A stretch of 64,000 bases of DNA from assembly GCF_000425565.1 (NCBI RefSeq), contig NZ_KE384397.1, positions 341,746-405,745 on the forward strand, in the 5' to 3' direction. Numbering within the stretch: position 1 is the first letter of the stretch; every line of letters starts with the position of its first letter. The notes under the pieces were generated by a model. It saw nothing but the letters and a program-made list of their open reading frames with translations, did no database searches and was not told the DNA's origin. This DNA is from Tepidiphilus margaritifer DSM 15129. GTDB taxonomy: Bacteria > Pseudomonadota > Gammaproteobacteria > Burkholderiales > Rhodocyclaceae. Shown piece by piece: positions 10,449 through 18,409 of the stretch. A program made the position numbers and the translations under genes.

Positions 10449-11314
10449 TGGCGGCGGGCAAGCGCAAGGGTCTGGGTCGCGGGCTGGATGCGCTGCTGGG
10501 CGCACCGGTTTCGACGGCACAGGAGACGTTGTGCCATGTCGATATCGATCGCATCGATCCCGGCCGCTACCAGCCGCGCACGCGCATGGACCCGCAGGCG
10601 CTGGAAGAGCTCGCCGCCTCGATCCGCGCCCAGGGCGTGATGCAGCCGCTGCTGGTGCGTCCGGTGGGCGAGCGCTACGAGCTCATCGCCGGGGAGCGGC
10701 GCTGGCGTGCCGCCCGCATGGCCGGGCTGCTGGAAGTGCCCTGCCTCGTGCGCGAGATTCCGGACGAGGCGGCGTTGGCGATGTCGCTCATCGAGAACCT
10801 CCAGCGCGAGGATCTCAACCCGATCGAAGAGGCCCTGGGGTTGCAGCGGCTCATCGACGAATTCGGCATGACGCACCAGCAGGCGGCCGAGGCTGTCGGG
10901 CGTAGCCGTTCGGCGGTCACCAACCTGCTGCGCCTGTTGCAATTGGCCGAACCGGTGCGCGAGCTGCTGATGGAAGGCGCCCTGGAGATGGGGCACGCAC
11001 GAGCGCTGCTCGCGCTCGCCGTGCCGCAGCAGGTGGAGCTCGCGCGGCGCGCCGCGGCGCAGGGCTGGTCGGTGCGCCAGACCGAGCGCGCCGTGCAGAC
11101 GCTACTCGCTCCGCCCGCGCCCAAGCCGGAGGACGTGAAAGACCCCGACTGGCGGCGGCTGGAAGAAACGCTTTCAGAGCACTTCGGCGCGCCGGTCGTG
11201 ATCAAGCGCCGCCGCGGCGGGCGTGGTACGCTCGAGATCGCCTTCAGTGACGACGACACGCTCGAAGGGCTTCTCGAACGTCTGGGCGTGCGGGCCTGGG
11301 GAAACGCTGAATAA
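10448..11314 (+). CDS. parB: Chromosome partitioning protein ParB (Spo0J)
   Basis: A 288-residue centromere-binding CTPase. The N-terminus [14 protein letters not shown] is the ParA-interaction motif. The ParB/Srx CTP fold carries [24 protein letters not shown] and [26 protein letters not shown] and the helix-turn-helix [15 protein letters not shown] follow, and a C-terminal dimerisation segment ends the protein. No parS site was found by eye in this window. The stop codon lies inside the left arm of a 151-bp inverted-repeat element, so the last few residues (GNAE) may derive from that element. Confidence 0.95.
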   Translation: MAAGKRKGLGRGLDALLGAPVSTAQETLCHVDIDRIDPGRYQPRTRMDPQALEELAASIRAQGVMQPLLVRPVGERYELIAGERRWRAARMAGLLEVPCLVREIPDEAALAMSLIENLQREDLNPIEEALGLQRLIDEFGMTHQQAAEAVGRSRSAVTNLLRLLQLAEPVRELLMEGALEMGHARALLALAVPQQVELARRAAAQGWSVRQTERAVQTLLAPPAPKPEDVKDPDWRRLEETLSEHFGAPVVIKRRRGGRGTLEIAFSDDDTLEGLLERLGVRAWGNAE

Positions 11315-11446
11315 TTGGCTGCGCGGGCGAATCGCTGCGTTGCGCGGTGCTCGCTCCCTCGCCTATCCACTCGATATGTCTCGGTCGCTGCGCTCCGTGC
11401 GCCTTGCGCTTCATCCCGCTCGCTCATTTCTTCAGCGTCTCCCTAG
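11296..11446. repeat. 151-bp MITE-like element with 21-bp imperfect terminal inverted repeats
   Basis: The left arm at 11296-11316 and the reverse complement of the right arm at 11426-11446 match at 17 of 21 positions, with an uninterrupted common core ACGCTGAA. The ~109-bp interior is GC-rich and codes for nothing recognisable. The left arm supplies the parB stop codon and the right arm supplies the stop codon of the convergent activator gene. The size and structure resemble a miniature inverted-repeat or REP-type dispersed element. No second copy was seen in the window, so its mobility is inferred. Confidence 0.55.
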
Positions 11447-13353
11447 CGATCGGCGCGCCGTCCGTCCATCTCGCGCAATTTGCGATAGAGCGTGGCGCGG
11501 CTGATGCCCAAGCGCTTGGCTGCCGCCGTGCGGTTGCCCCGGCTCGCGGCGAGCGCCCGCTCGATCGCAGCGCGTGACAGGGTTGCCAGTTCGAAGATCT
11601 CTTCCCGCCCTTGCGGCAGGGAGGGGGACATGCCGGCCCGTGACCGCAACGCCATCGCCAGCCCCTCTGGCAGCGCCTCCCAGCCGATCACCGTCTCGTC
11701 CTCATCGACCAGGGCTGCGGCCACGCGCAGGGCCTGTGCGAGTTCGCGCACGTTGCCGGGCCAGGCATAGGACGCAAAGGCTGCGACCACCTCGGGTGCG
11801 AGCCGCAAGTCTCGATCCGGCGCGCAAGCGCGCAAGATGCGTTCCACCAGGGTGGGCAGGTCGCTGCGCTCGCGCAGCGGCGGCAGGGTGAGCGTCAGAC
11901 CCGCCAGCCGGTAATAGAGATCGGCGCGGAATCGCCCCGCCTCGACCTCGGCCGGCAGGTCGCGGTGCGTGGCCGCGATCAGGGAGAACTCGACGCGCAC
12001 CGGCTTGCCGCCCAGCGGCACCACTTCCTTCGTTTCCAGCACCCGCAGCAATCTTCCCTGCAGCGCGAGCGGCATGTCGCCGATCTCGTCGAGAAAGAGC
12101 GTGCCGCCGTGCGCCTCGCGGATGCGCCCGAGGCTGCCTTCGCGGCGCGCACCGGTATAGGCGCCCGGTGCATAGCCGAAGAGCTCGGCCTCGATGAGCG
12201 CTTCGGGCAGTGCAGCGCAATTGACCGCCACGAACGGCTCGTTGCGCCGCGGTGAGCTGCGATGAATGGCTTGGGCGAAGAGCTCCTTGCCCACGCCGCT
12301 CTCGCCGCGCAACAGGATGGGGATGTCGCGCCCGGCCAGACGTCTTGCACGCTCGACGGTTTCATGCAGCCGCGCATCGCCCGTATCCAGTTGCGCGAGC
12401 GCATCGTTTTTGTCTTTTGGGGTGGGGGATCGCATCATTACCCGTGCTTGCCGTCCTTCGAACCGGGCATAGAGAGGCCGTCCCCTTGTATCGTGGAGGC
12501 ACACCGGACCATCACCGCGCACGCCCCGGGCTGCAGGTCGCAATAACTCTTCCAGAGTGCGCGTTCCCAGGTCTTGTGTCTGCAAGCAAAGGAGGCGTCG
12601 TGCTGCCGTATTCGCGGCCATGATGCGCCCATCTTCGGCGACGCAGAGAATGGCATCGTCTACGAATCCACCCAGCGCCCATGGGTCACGATGCAAATGC
12701 ACCCGAAGACCCCGGTGTCGTGAAACGATCGCATGATTCTCGATGAGCCGCGCAGCCGTCGCCACCAGCGCTTTGGTATGTGGATGATGGTCGTGCCAAT
12801 CGCAGGAGACGTCCAGCACCAAGGCGAGTCGCCCGGTACCGTCGAAGACGGGAGCGGCCGTGCAGGCGAGGAACTCGTTGCAGCTCAGATAGTGCTCCGG
12901 ACCCAATACCTCGATCGGCGCTTTTTCGGCGATCGCAGTGCCTACGGCATTCGTGCCGCGTATCCGCTCGTGCCACAGCGCTCCACGGGTCAAATGGACC
13001 CGCTGGGCACGGTCGAGGAAAGAAGAGTCCCCCAGTGCTTCCACGATCAAACCCTGGGTATCGGCGATGATGAGTACGCTGCGACTCTCGTCGAATCCCC
13101 CAAACACACTCTCCAGCACGGGGCGGGACAGCTGCATCCATTCCTCGACTGACTCACGTGCCTGCTCGAGTATGGGCGTTTCTACTATCCCCTCGTCGGG
13201 GGGCAGGAGACGCTCGGCCGGAACGCGCTGCTCACGACAGCGTTGCCATGAATGCAGAATGGGCTCGGCCAAGGGAAGGGCAGGGAACTCCCCCTGCTCG
13301 AGAAAAATCCGCCTGGCCCGACGGACGGATTCGGGAAACAGCTCGATCTCCAT
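11443..13353 (-). CDS. Sigma-54-dependent transcriptional activator, AcoR family
   Basis: A 636-residue enhancer-binding protein. The N-terminal ~300 residues look like an AcoR GAF/PAS sensor (ILHSWQRC near the start; RGTNAVGTAIAEKAPIEVLG). The AAA+ domain has Walker A GESGVGKE, Walker B GGTLFLDEIGD, and the sigma-54 contact loop GAYTGA with Tyr in place of the usual Phe. A Fis-type HTH ends the protein (GNRTAAAKRLGISRATLYRKL). The ATG at 13353 follows AAGGAGGAGGAG. It is divergent from the alcohol oxidation operon, which carries a -24/-12 promoter, so it is probably that operon's regulator, with an alcohol or aldehyde as inferred effector. Confidence 0.9.
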   Translation of the reverse strand: MEIELFPESVRRARRIFLEQGEFPALPLAEPILHSWQRCREQRVPAERLLPPDEGIVETPILEQARESVEEWMQLSRPVLESVFGGFDESRSVLIIADTQGLIVEALGDSSFLDRAQRVHLTRGALWHERIRGTNAVGTAIAEKAPIEVLGPEHYLSCNEFLACTAAPVFDGTGRLALVLDVSCDWHDHHPHTKALVATAARLIENHAIVSRHRGLRVHLHRDPWALGGFVDDAILCVAEDGRIMAANTAARRLLCLQTQDLGTRTLEELLRPAARGVRGDGPVCLHDTRGRPLYARFEGRQARVMMRSPTPKDKNDALAQLDTGDARLHETVERARRLAGRDIPILLRGESGVGKELFAQAIHRSSPRRNEPFVAVNCAALPEALIEAELFGYAPGAYTGARREGSLGRIREAHGGTLFLDEIGDMPLALQGRLLRVLETKEVVPLGGKPVRVEFSLIAATHRDLPAEVEAGRFRADLYYRLAGLTLTLPPLRERSDLPTLVERILRACAPDRDLRLAPEVVAAFASYAWPGNVRELAQALRVAAALVDEDETVIGWEALPEGLAMALRSRAGMSPSLPQGREEIFELATLSRAAIERALAASRGNRTAAAKRLGISRATLYRKLREMDGRRADR

Positions 13354-13389
13354 CTCCTCCTCCTTGCATGCGCGACGGTGTTGCACATT

Positions 13390-13403
13390 GAGACTCTTGT
13401 CTC
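13390..13403. promoter_or_regulatory. Short inverted repeat, possible accessory operator
   Basis: GAGAC-TCTT-GTCTC lies between the activator start and the adh promoter, nine bases from a stronger palindrome. It could be part of the activator site or act on the activator's own promoter. A chance occurrence is also possible. Confidence 0.3.
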
Positions 13404-13411
13404 GGTCCGTC

Positions 13412-13426
13412 GTCGCAACTTGCGAC
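13412..13426. promoter_or_regulatory. Palindromic candidate enhancer site for the AcoR-type activator
   Basis: GTCGCAA-C-TTGCGAC is a perfect 7-bp inverted repeat with a one-base spacer. Its centre is about 98 bp upstream of the inferred start of the sigma-54 promoter at 13491-13506, in the normal range for enhancer-binding proteins with Fis-type helix-turn-helix domains. It lies between the divergent regulator and alcohol dehydrogenase genes. Confidence 0.6.
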
Positions 13427-13490
13427 ATTTTTTCCGGTTTTCTGGTCCTGATGCCTTTTCGTGAGAACGCAATCGTGGGGAAACGGCTGT

Positions 13491-13506
13491 TGGCATGAAC
13501 CTTGCT
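13491..13506 (+). promoter_or_regulatory. Sigma-54 (-24/-12) promoter of the alcohol oxidation operon
   Basis: TGGCATGAACCTTGCT fits the consensus TGGCAYR-N4-TTGCW at every defined position, with GG and GC ten bases apart. It is 82 bases upstream of the alcohol dehydrogenase ATG, and transcription would start near 13517. Together with the divergent sigma-54 activator this makes inducible control very likely. Confidence 0.85.
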
Positions 13507-13587
13507 ATATCAATTTTGCCGATGCTGTGATTGATCGGCATGATTCAGGAAATTTTATCTCTACTACTACTTTTGGAGGAGAATGCC

Positions 13588-14769
13588 ATGAGTTTGCTGA
13601 ATTATCTCCAACTGGCCGATCGCACCGATGGTTTTTTCATTCCTTCGGTAACCCTCGTCGGCCCTGGATGTGTCAAAGAAGTCGGGCCAAGGGCCAAGAT
13701 GCTGGGCGCGAAACGGGCGCTGATCGTCACCGACGCTGGGCTGCACAAGATGGGGTTGTCGCAGGAAATTGCCGACCTGCTGCGCAGCGAGGGGATCGAC
13801 AGCGTGATTTTCGCTGGTGCCGAACCCAATCCAACTGACATCAATGTCCATGATGGTGTAAAAGTCTATCAGAAAGAGAAGTGCGATTTCATCGTGTCCC
13901 TGGGTGACGGATCCTCGCACGACTGTGCCAAGGGCATCGGGCTGGTCACCGCGGGAGGGGGGCATATCCGTGACTATGAAGGGGTCGACAAATCCAAAGT
14001 GCCGATGACCCCTCTGATCGCCATCAACACCACCGCCGGTACCGCCTCGGAGATGACCCGCTTCTGCATCATCACCAACACCGATACCCATGTGAAGATG
14101 GCCATCGTCGACTGGCGCTGTACCCCGCTGGTGGCGATCGACGATCCTCGTCTGACGGTAAAGATGCCCCCCGCGCTTACCGCTGCCACGGGCATGGACG
14201 CCTTGACGCACGCGGTCGAGGCTTACGTGTCCACTGCGGCCACGCCCATCACCGATGCCTGTGCCGAAAAAGCCATCGCCCTCATTGGACAGTGGTTGCC
14301 CAAGGCCGTAGCCAATGGAGACTGGATGGAGGCTCGCGCCGCCATGTGTTATGCCCAGTATCTTGCGGGCATGGCGTTCAACAATGCCTCGCTCGGTTAC
14401 GTCCACGCCATGGCGCACCAGCTCGGCGGTTTCTACAATCTGCCGCATGGTGTGTGCAACGCCATCCTGCTGCCGCACGTCTGCCAGTTCAACCTCATCG
14501 CAGCCACTGAACGCTACGCCCGCATCGCTGCCTTGCTGGGTGTCGAAACGTTGGGCATGGAGATGCGTGAGGCTGCCTTGGCGGCAATCGATGCCATCAA
14601 AACGCTGTCTTCGTCCATCGGTATTCCCCGAGGCTTGAGCGAGCTGGGAGTAAAAGCGGCCGATCACAAAGTCATGGCCGAGAATGCGCAAAAGGACGCC
14701 TGTATGCTCACCAATCCACGCAAGGCCACGCTCGAGCAGGTAATCGGTATCTTCGAGGCGGCCATGTGA
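13588..14769 (+). CDS. Iron-containing NAD-dependent alcohol dehydrogenase (group III, Mdh2-like)
   Basis: A 393-residue type III alcohol dehydrogenase expected to oxidise short-chain alcohols to aldehydes. The Fe-ADH metal-binding region shows ATGMDALTHAVEAYVS and SLGYVHAMAHQLGG followed by FYNLPHGVCNAILLPH. The sequence strongly resembles Cupriavidus necator Mdh2-type enzymes, which accept methanol poorly and C2-C4 alcohols well. The NAD-binding turn, normally GGGS, reads GDGS at residues 106-109. TTTTGGAGGAG precedes the ATG. It is the first gene behind the sigma-54 promoter; the aldehyde dehydrogenase follows. Confidence 0.9.
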   Translation: MSLLNYLQLADRTDGFFIPSVTLVGPGCVKEVGPRAKMLGAKRALIVTDAGLHKMGLSQEIADLLRSEGIDSVIFAGAEPNPTDINVHDGVKVYQKEKCDFIVSLGDGSSHDCAKGIGLVTAGGGHIRDYEGVDKSKVPMTPLIAINTTAGTASEMTRFCIITNTDTHVKMAIVDWRCTPLVAIDDPRLTVKMPPALTAATGMDALTHAVEAYVSTAATPITDACAEKAIALIGQWLPKAVANGDWMEARAAMCYAQYLAGMAFNNASLGYVHAMAHQLGGFYNLPHGVCNAILLPHVCQFNLIAATERYARIAALLGVETLGMEMREAALAAIDAIKTLSSSIGIPRGLSELGVKAADHKVMAENAQKDACMLTNPRKATLEQVIGIFEAAM

Positions 14770-14833
14770 ACCGTTCGTACGGTATCCTGACAAAGAATTG
14801 CATTTATCTATGTATATACTAATTTGATGTATA

Positions 14834-14852
14834 CGCCACTCGAGAGGTGGCG
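14834..14852 (+). other. Stem-loop between alcohol and aldehyde dehydrogenase genes
   Basis: CGCCAC and GTGGCG form a 6-bp stem around a 7-base loop, 32 bases before the aldehyde dehydrogenase ATG. No T-run follows, so termination is unlikely. It may be a processing or stability signal. The flanking 115-base intergenic stretch is AT-rich. Confidence 0.35.
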
Positions 14853-14884
14853 ACCAATTCATCCACCCAAGAGGAGACCCGAAG

Positions 14885-16405
14885 ATGCTCTACCCCTTCC
14901 CTGGCGCCGCGGGCGCCCCGGTCCAATTCAAGGCAAAATACGACAACTTCATCGGCGGCAAATGGGTGCCGCCGGTCAAGGGGCAGTATTTCGACAATAT
15001 CACCCCCATCACCGGCAAGGTATTCTGTCAGGCGGCACGTTCCACGGCCGAAGACATCGAGCTCGCGCTCGATGCTGCGCACGCGGCCAAGGACAAATGG
15101 GGCAAGACCCCGCCGGCCAAACGCGCCCAGGTATTGCTTGCGATCGCCGATCGCCTCGAGCAGAACCTGGAAAAACTCGCCTATGCCGAGACGGTGGACA
15201 ACGGCAAGCCGATCCGCGAGACGCTCAACGCCGACATTCCCCTCACGATCGACCACTTCCGCTATTTTGCCGGTTGTATCCGTGCCCAGGAAGGCACGAT
15301 CTCCGAGATCGACGAGAACACCGTCGCCTACCATTTCCACGAGCCGCTGGGCGTGGTCGGTCAGATCATTCCCTGGAACTTCCCCATCCTGATGGCGGCT
15401 TGGAAACTCGCCCCGGCGCTCGCGGCCGGCAACTGCGTCGTGCTCAAGCCGGCCGAGCAGACGCCCACCAGCATCATGGTACTCATGGAGCTCATCGCCG
15501 ACCTCATTCCGCCGGGTGTGGTCAACGTCGTCAACGGCTTCGGTCTCGAGGCGGGCAAACCGCTAGCCACCAGCCCGCGCATCGCCAAGATCGCCTTCAC
15601 CGGCGAGACCACCACCGGGCGGCTCATCATGCAGTACGCCAGCCAAAACCTCATCCCGGTCACGCTCGAGCTCGGCGGCAAATCGCCCAACATCTTCTTC
15701 GAGGACGTCGCCGCGGCCGACGATGACTTCTTCGACAAGGCGATCGAAGGCATGGTGCTCTTTGCCTTCAACCAGGGCGAAGTGTGCACTTGCCCCTCGC
15801 GCGCGCTCATCCAGGAATCGATCTACGACAAATTCATGTCCCGTGCGCTCGAGCGCGTCAAGGCGATCAAGCAGGGCAACCCCCTCGACACCGAGACGAT
15901 GATCGGGGCGCAGGCTTCCTCCGAACAATTGGAGAAGATCCTTTCCTACCTCGACATCGGCAAGCAAGAGGGGGCGCAGTGCCTCATCGGCGGCGAACAG
16001 GCGAAACTGCCCGGTGAGCTCGCCGGTGGCTATTACGTCAAGCCCACAATCTTCAAAGGGCACAACAAGATGCGCATCTTCCAGGAGGAGATTTTCGGTC
16101 CCGTGCTGGCGGTCACCACCTTCAAGGACGAAGCCGAGGCGCTCGCGATCGCCAACGATACCCTCTACGGCCTGGGCGCGGGCGTGTGGACGCGCGACGG
16201 CAGCCGTGCGTATCGCATGGGCCGCGGCATCCAGGCCGGACGGGTGTGGACCAACTGCTACCACCTCTATCCGGCGCATGCGGCGTTTGGCGGGTACAAG
16301 CAGTCCGGTATCGGGCGTGAAAACCACAAGATGATGCTCGATCACTATCAGCAGACGAAGAACCTGCTGGTGAGCTACTCGCCGAAGAAACTCGGTTTCT
16401 TCTGA
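14885..16405 (+). CDS. NAD-dependent aldehyde dehydrogenase, AcoD/ExaC type
   Basis: A 506-residue enzyme, the exact length class of AcoD/ExaC acetaldehyde dehydrogenases, that oxidises aldehydes to carboxylic acids. Catalytic Cys301 sits in GEVCTCPSR and general base Glu262 in [10 protein letters not shown]. The spacing between them is longer than in typical ALDHs, as in Aco[19 protein letters not shown] and KPAEQTPTS mark the NAD site. It follows the Fe-ADH and precedes a Zn-ADH, so alcohol to acid conversion can proceed in one operon. DUF779 proteins, one of which is encoded downstream, commonly accompany this ALDH type. Confidence 0.94.
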   Translation: MLYPFPGAAGAPVQFKAKYDNFIGGKWVPPVKGQYFDNITPITGKVFCQAARSTAEDIELALDAAHAAKDKWGKTPPAKRAQVLLAIADRLEQNLEKLAYAETVDNGKPIRETLNADIPLTIDHFRYFAGCIRAQEGTISEIDENTVAYHFHEPLGVVGQIIPWNFPILMAAWKLAPALAAGNCVVLKPAEQTPTSIMVLMELIADLIPPGVVNVVNGFGLEAGKPLATSPRIAKIAFTGETTTGRLIMQYASQNLIPVTLELGGKSPNIFFEDVAAADDDFFDKAIEGMVLFAFNQGEVCTCPSRALIQESIYDKFMSRALERVKAIKQGNPLDTETMIGAQASSEQLEKILSYLDIGKQEGAQCLIGGEQAKLPGELAGGYYVKPTIFKGHNKMRIFQEEIFGPVLAVTTFKDEAEALAIANDTLYGLGAGVWTRDGSRAYRMGRGIQAGRVWTNCYHLYPAHAAFGGYKQSGIGRENHKMMLDHYQQTKNLLVSYSPKKLGFF

Positions 16406-16412
16406 CAAGGAT

Positions 16413-16440
16413 GGGAAGGGAGGAGATCTCCTCCCTTCCC
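16413..16440. other. 28-bp perfect palindrome after the aldehyde dehydrogenase gene
   Basis: GGGAAGGGAGGAGA is followed at once by its exact reverse complement, centred on AGATCT. In RNA it would form a 12-bp stem with a GATC loop. It starts 8 bases after the stop codon and ends 27 bases before the next ATG. No T-run follows, so a pause, partial attenuator or 3'-end-protecting hairpin is more likely than a full terminator. Confidence 0.7.
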
Positions 16441-16467
16441 GTTCGATCGATACTCGAGGAGCGAATC

Positions 16468-17523
16468 ATGAAAGCCGCCGTTTTGGTCAAGCACCGCGAT
16501 CCCCTCAAAATCGATGAGCTACCCACCCCCAAACCCGGGCCCGATGATGCCATCCTCAAGGTCGAGGCTTGCGGCATTTGCCGCTCCGACTGGCACGCCT
16601 GGCAGGGTGACTGGTCGTGGATCGGCATTTCTCCCGATCTACCCATCGTGCCTGGGCACGAGATCGGTGGCGTGGTGGAAGAGGTCGGCAGCAACGTCAA
16701 GCGCTACCGCAAGGGGGACGCCGTTACCGTCCCGTTCCATTCCGCCTGCGGCCATTGCGAGTACTGTCTCAAAGGGCAACCGAACATCTGTGAGAACGTA
16801 GTCATTTTCGGGCTGAGCACCGGCTACAACGGCGGCTATGCGCAATACGTGCTCGTGCGCAACGCCGACTTCAACCTCATCCGCCTGCCTGAGAATATCG
16901 ACGGCAAGACGGCCGCCGCCATCGGTTGCCGTTACATGACCGCCTACCATGGCGTGGTACGTGCTGGCGGCAAACCAGGTGACTGGGTGGCGGTGCATGG
17001 AGCGGGAGGCGTGGGATTATCCGCAGTACAGATCGCTGCGGCTTTGGGCAAGAACGTGATCGCCGTCGACATCGACGATGCCAAGCTCGAAAAGGCCAAA
17101 CAGGAAGGGGCAGTCGCCGTGGTCAATGCTAAGCGCGAAAAAGTGCCCGAGGCGATCAAGGAGATCACCAAGGGCGGAGCGCATGCCAGTATCGAGGCGT
17201 TGGGCGTACGCGAGACGACGACCAATTCCGTGCTTTCACTGCGCCGTGGTGGCCGGCACGTGCAGATCGGGCTCACCACCAAGGAAGAGGGTGGGATGGT
17301 GCCTCTACCGGTGGATCTCTTCACGGCGATGGAGCTCGAGTTCGTGGGCAGCTTCGGCAATCCGCATCCCGACTACGCCGGACTGCTCGCGCTCATCGCA
17401 CAAGGCAAACTCAACCCGAAGTCACTCATCAGCCGCGAGGTGGCACTCGAGGAAGTCAACGATGTTTTTCGGGCGATGAGTGAATTCAAGACGATGGGTT
17501 TCCACGTCATCACGCGTTTCTGA
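16468..17523 (+). CDS. Zinc-dependent alcohol dehydrogenase (MDR superfamily, Zn_ADH6-like)
   Basis: A 351-residue medium-chain dehydrogenase. Catalytic zinc ligands are Cys38 (ACGICRSDWH) and His64-Glu65 (VPGHEIGGV). A structural zinc site uses Cys94, Cys97, Cys100 and Cys108 (SACGHCEYC...NIC). The nucleotide fold is HGAGGVGLSAVQIAAALG with VIAVDIDD; the Asp at the strand end favours NAD over NADP. CGAGGAGCG precedes the ATG. It is a second, unrelated alcohol dehydrogenase in the same operon, so substrate ranges or cofactor roles probably differ. Confidence 0.92.
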   Translation: MKAAVLVKHRDPLKIDELPTPKPGPDDAILKVEACGICRSDWHAWQGDWSWIGISPDLPIVPGHEIGGVVEEVGSNVKRYRKGDAVTVPFHSACGHCEYCLKGQPNICENVVIFGLSTGYNGGYAQYVLVRNADFNLIRLPENIDGKTAAAIGCRYMTAYHGVVRAGGKPGDWVAVHGAGGVGLSAVQIAAALGKNVIAVDIDDAKLEKAKQEGAVAVVNAKREKVPEAIKEITKGGAHASIEALGVRETTTNSVLSLRRGGRHVQIGLTTKEEGGMVPLPVDLFTAMELEFVGSFGNPHPDYAGLLALIAQGKLNPKSLISREVALEEVNDVFRAMSEFKTMGFHVITRF

Positions 17524-17544
17524 AAAACTTTTGGAGAATGTGCC

Positions 17545-17820
17545 ATGCCGAAATTCCTCATCGAACGAGACATCCCTGGAGCTGGTTCGCTCACGCCTCA
17601 AGAGTTGTGCGCGATTTCACAGAAATCCTGCGGGGTCCTACGCGACATGGGGCCCCAGATCCAATGGGTCCATAGCTATGTCACAGAAAACAAGATCTAT
17701 TGCGTCTACATCGCTCCCGACGAGGCATCCGTACGAGAACATGCTGCAGCCGGAGGGTTTCCCGCCAATGTCGTCAGTCGAATCTCGAGCATGATCGATC
17801 CGACCACGGCCGGCATCTAA
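17545..17820 (+). CDS. DUF4242 family small protein
   Basis: A 91-residue protein preceded by TTTTGGAGA. PKFLIERDIPGAG at the start, then QWVHSYVTENKIYCVYIAP, then REHAAAGGFPANVV and a final IDPTTAG are hallmarks of DUF4242, a ferredoxin-like fold with a nickel-binding member in Streptomyces (SCO4226). No enzyme activity is established. It lies 24 bases after the Zn-ADH and before DUF779, suggesting an accessory role, perhaps metal handling, in alcohol oxidation. The role is inferred from context only. Confidence 0.8.
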   Translation: MPKFLIERDIPGAGSLTPQELCAISQKSCGVLRDMGPQIQWVHSYVTENKIYCVYIAPDEASVREHAAAGGFPANVVSRISSMIDPTTAGI

Positions 17821-17836
17821 ATCAAAGTATTTGGAA

Positions 17837-17854
17837 TGGGCCCATTCGGGCCCA
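17837..17854. other. GC-rich stem-loop between DUF4242 and DUF779 genes
   Basis: TGGGCCC-ATTC-GGGCCCA forms a perfect 7-bp stem with a 4-base loop, 16 bases after the DUF4242 stop and just before the DUF779 ribosome site (AGGAGAGGGG). There is no T-run. It may tune translation or mRNA decay between the two small genes. Confidence 0.5.
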
Positions 17855-17867
17855 CAGGAGAGGGGAC

Positions 17868-18269
17868 ATGGCAGAGACGAGCTCGAAGGTGCCCCACGAT
17901 CCGCCGCCCCAGGTGATCGCCACGCCGGCGGCACTGGAACTCATCGAAAAACTCCGCAAGAAGTACGGACCCGTGATGTTTCATCAATCCGGCGGCTGTT
18001 GCGACGGATCTTCCCCCATGTGTTATCCGCAAGGGGAGTTCATCGTGGGTGACAACGATGTCCTGCTCGGCGAGATCGGCGGGGCGCCGTTCTACATCAG
18101 CAAGCCGCAGTTCGACTATTGGAAACATACCCAGCTCATCATCGATGTCGTACCCGGCCGCGGTGGCATGTTCTCCCTGGAAAACGGCGAAGGAGTGCGT
18201 TTCCTCGTACGCTCGCGGCTGTTTAGCGATGAGGAATACGCCGCCCTGCAAGCAGCCGGCAAAGTGTGA
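17868..18269 (+). CDS. DUF779 family protein (aldehyde dehydrogenase-associated)
   Basis: A 133-residue protein. The DUF779 core is visible: ATPAALELIEKLRKKYGPVM, then HQSGGCCDGSSPMCYP with Cys44, Cys45 and Cys52, DVLLGEIGGAPFYIS and YWKHTQLIIDVVPGRGG. DUF779 genes are regularly found beside AcoD/ExaC-type aldehyde dehydrogenases; the conserved cysteines suggest metal or redox binding, but no function has been proved to my knowledge. AGGAGAGGGGAC precedes the ATG. It is the last gene of the alcohol oxidation group. Confidence 0.88.
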   Translation: MAETSSKVPHDPPPQVIATPAALELIEKLRKKYGPVMFHQSGGCCDGSSPMCYPQGEFIVGDNDVLLGEIGGAPFYISKPQFDYWKHTQLIIDVVPGRGGMFSLENGEGVRFLVRSRLFSDEEYAALQAAGKV

Positions 18270-18310
18270 GTATCGTTGCCCTGCAACAAATCCCATTTCG
18301 TTTGCCCCTC

Positions 18311-18339
18311 TTGACCACGTATCGGAGTTCCTCTAGTAT
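18311..18339 (+). promoter_or_regulatory. Sigma-70 promoter of the Liv-type ABC transporter operon
   Basis: TTGACC, a 17-base spacer and TAGTAT give a good -35/-10 pair, about 70 bases before the GTG start of the ATP-binding subunit. It would separate the transporter operon from the sigma-54-driven alcohol operon. The motif TGCAACAAA occurs both upstream and downstream of it. Confidence 0.6.
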
Positions 18340-18409
18340 CTTCCCCATACGATAACAAACGTTCATCGCACCATCATTCGATATTGCGATGCAACAAAAG
18401 GAGGGAGGA

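Noticed and set aside
14770-14783. ACCGT-TCGT-ACGGT hairpin right after the alcohol dehydrogenase
   Set aside because: Five-bp stem without T-run; too weak to call.
14783-14800. Possible second sigma-54 promoter (TGACAAAGAATTGCA) before the aldehyde dehydrogenase
   Set aside because: The -24 element has GA for GG and the spacing is one base short, both normally inactivating.
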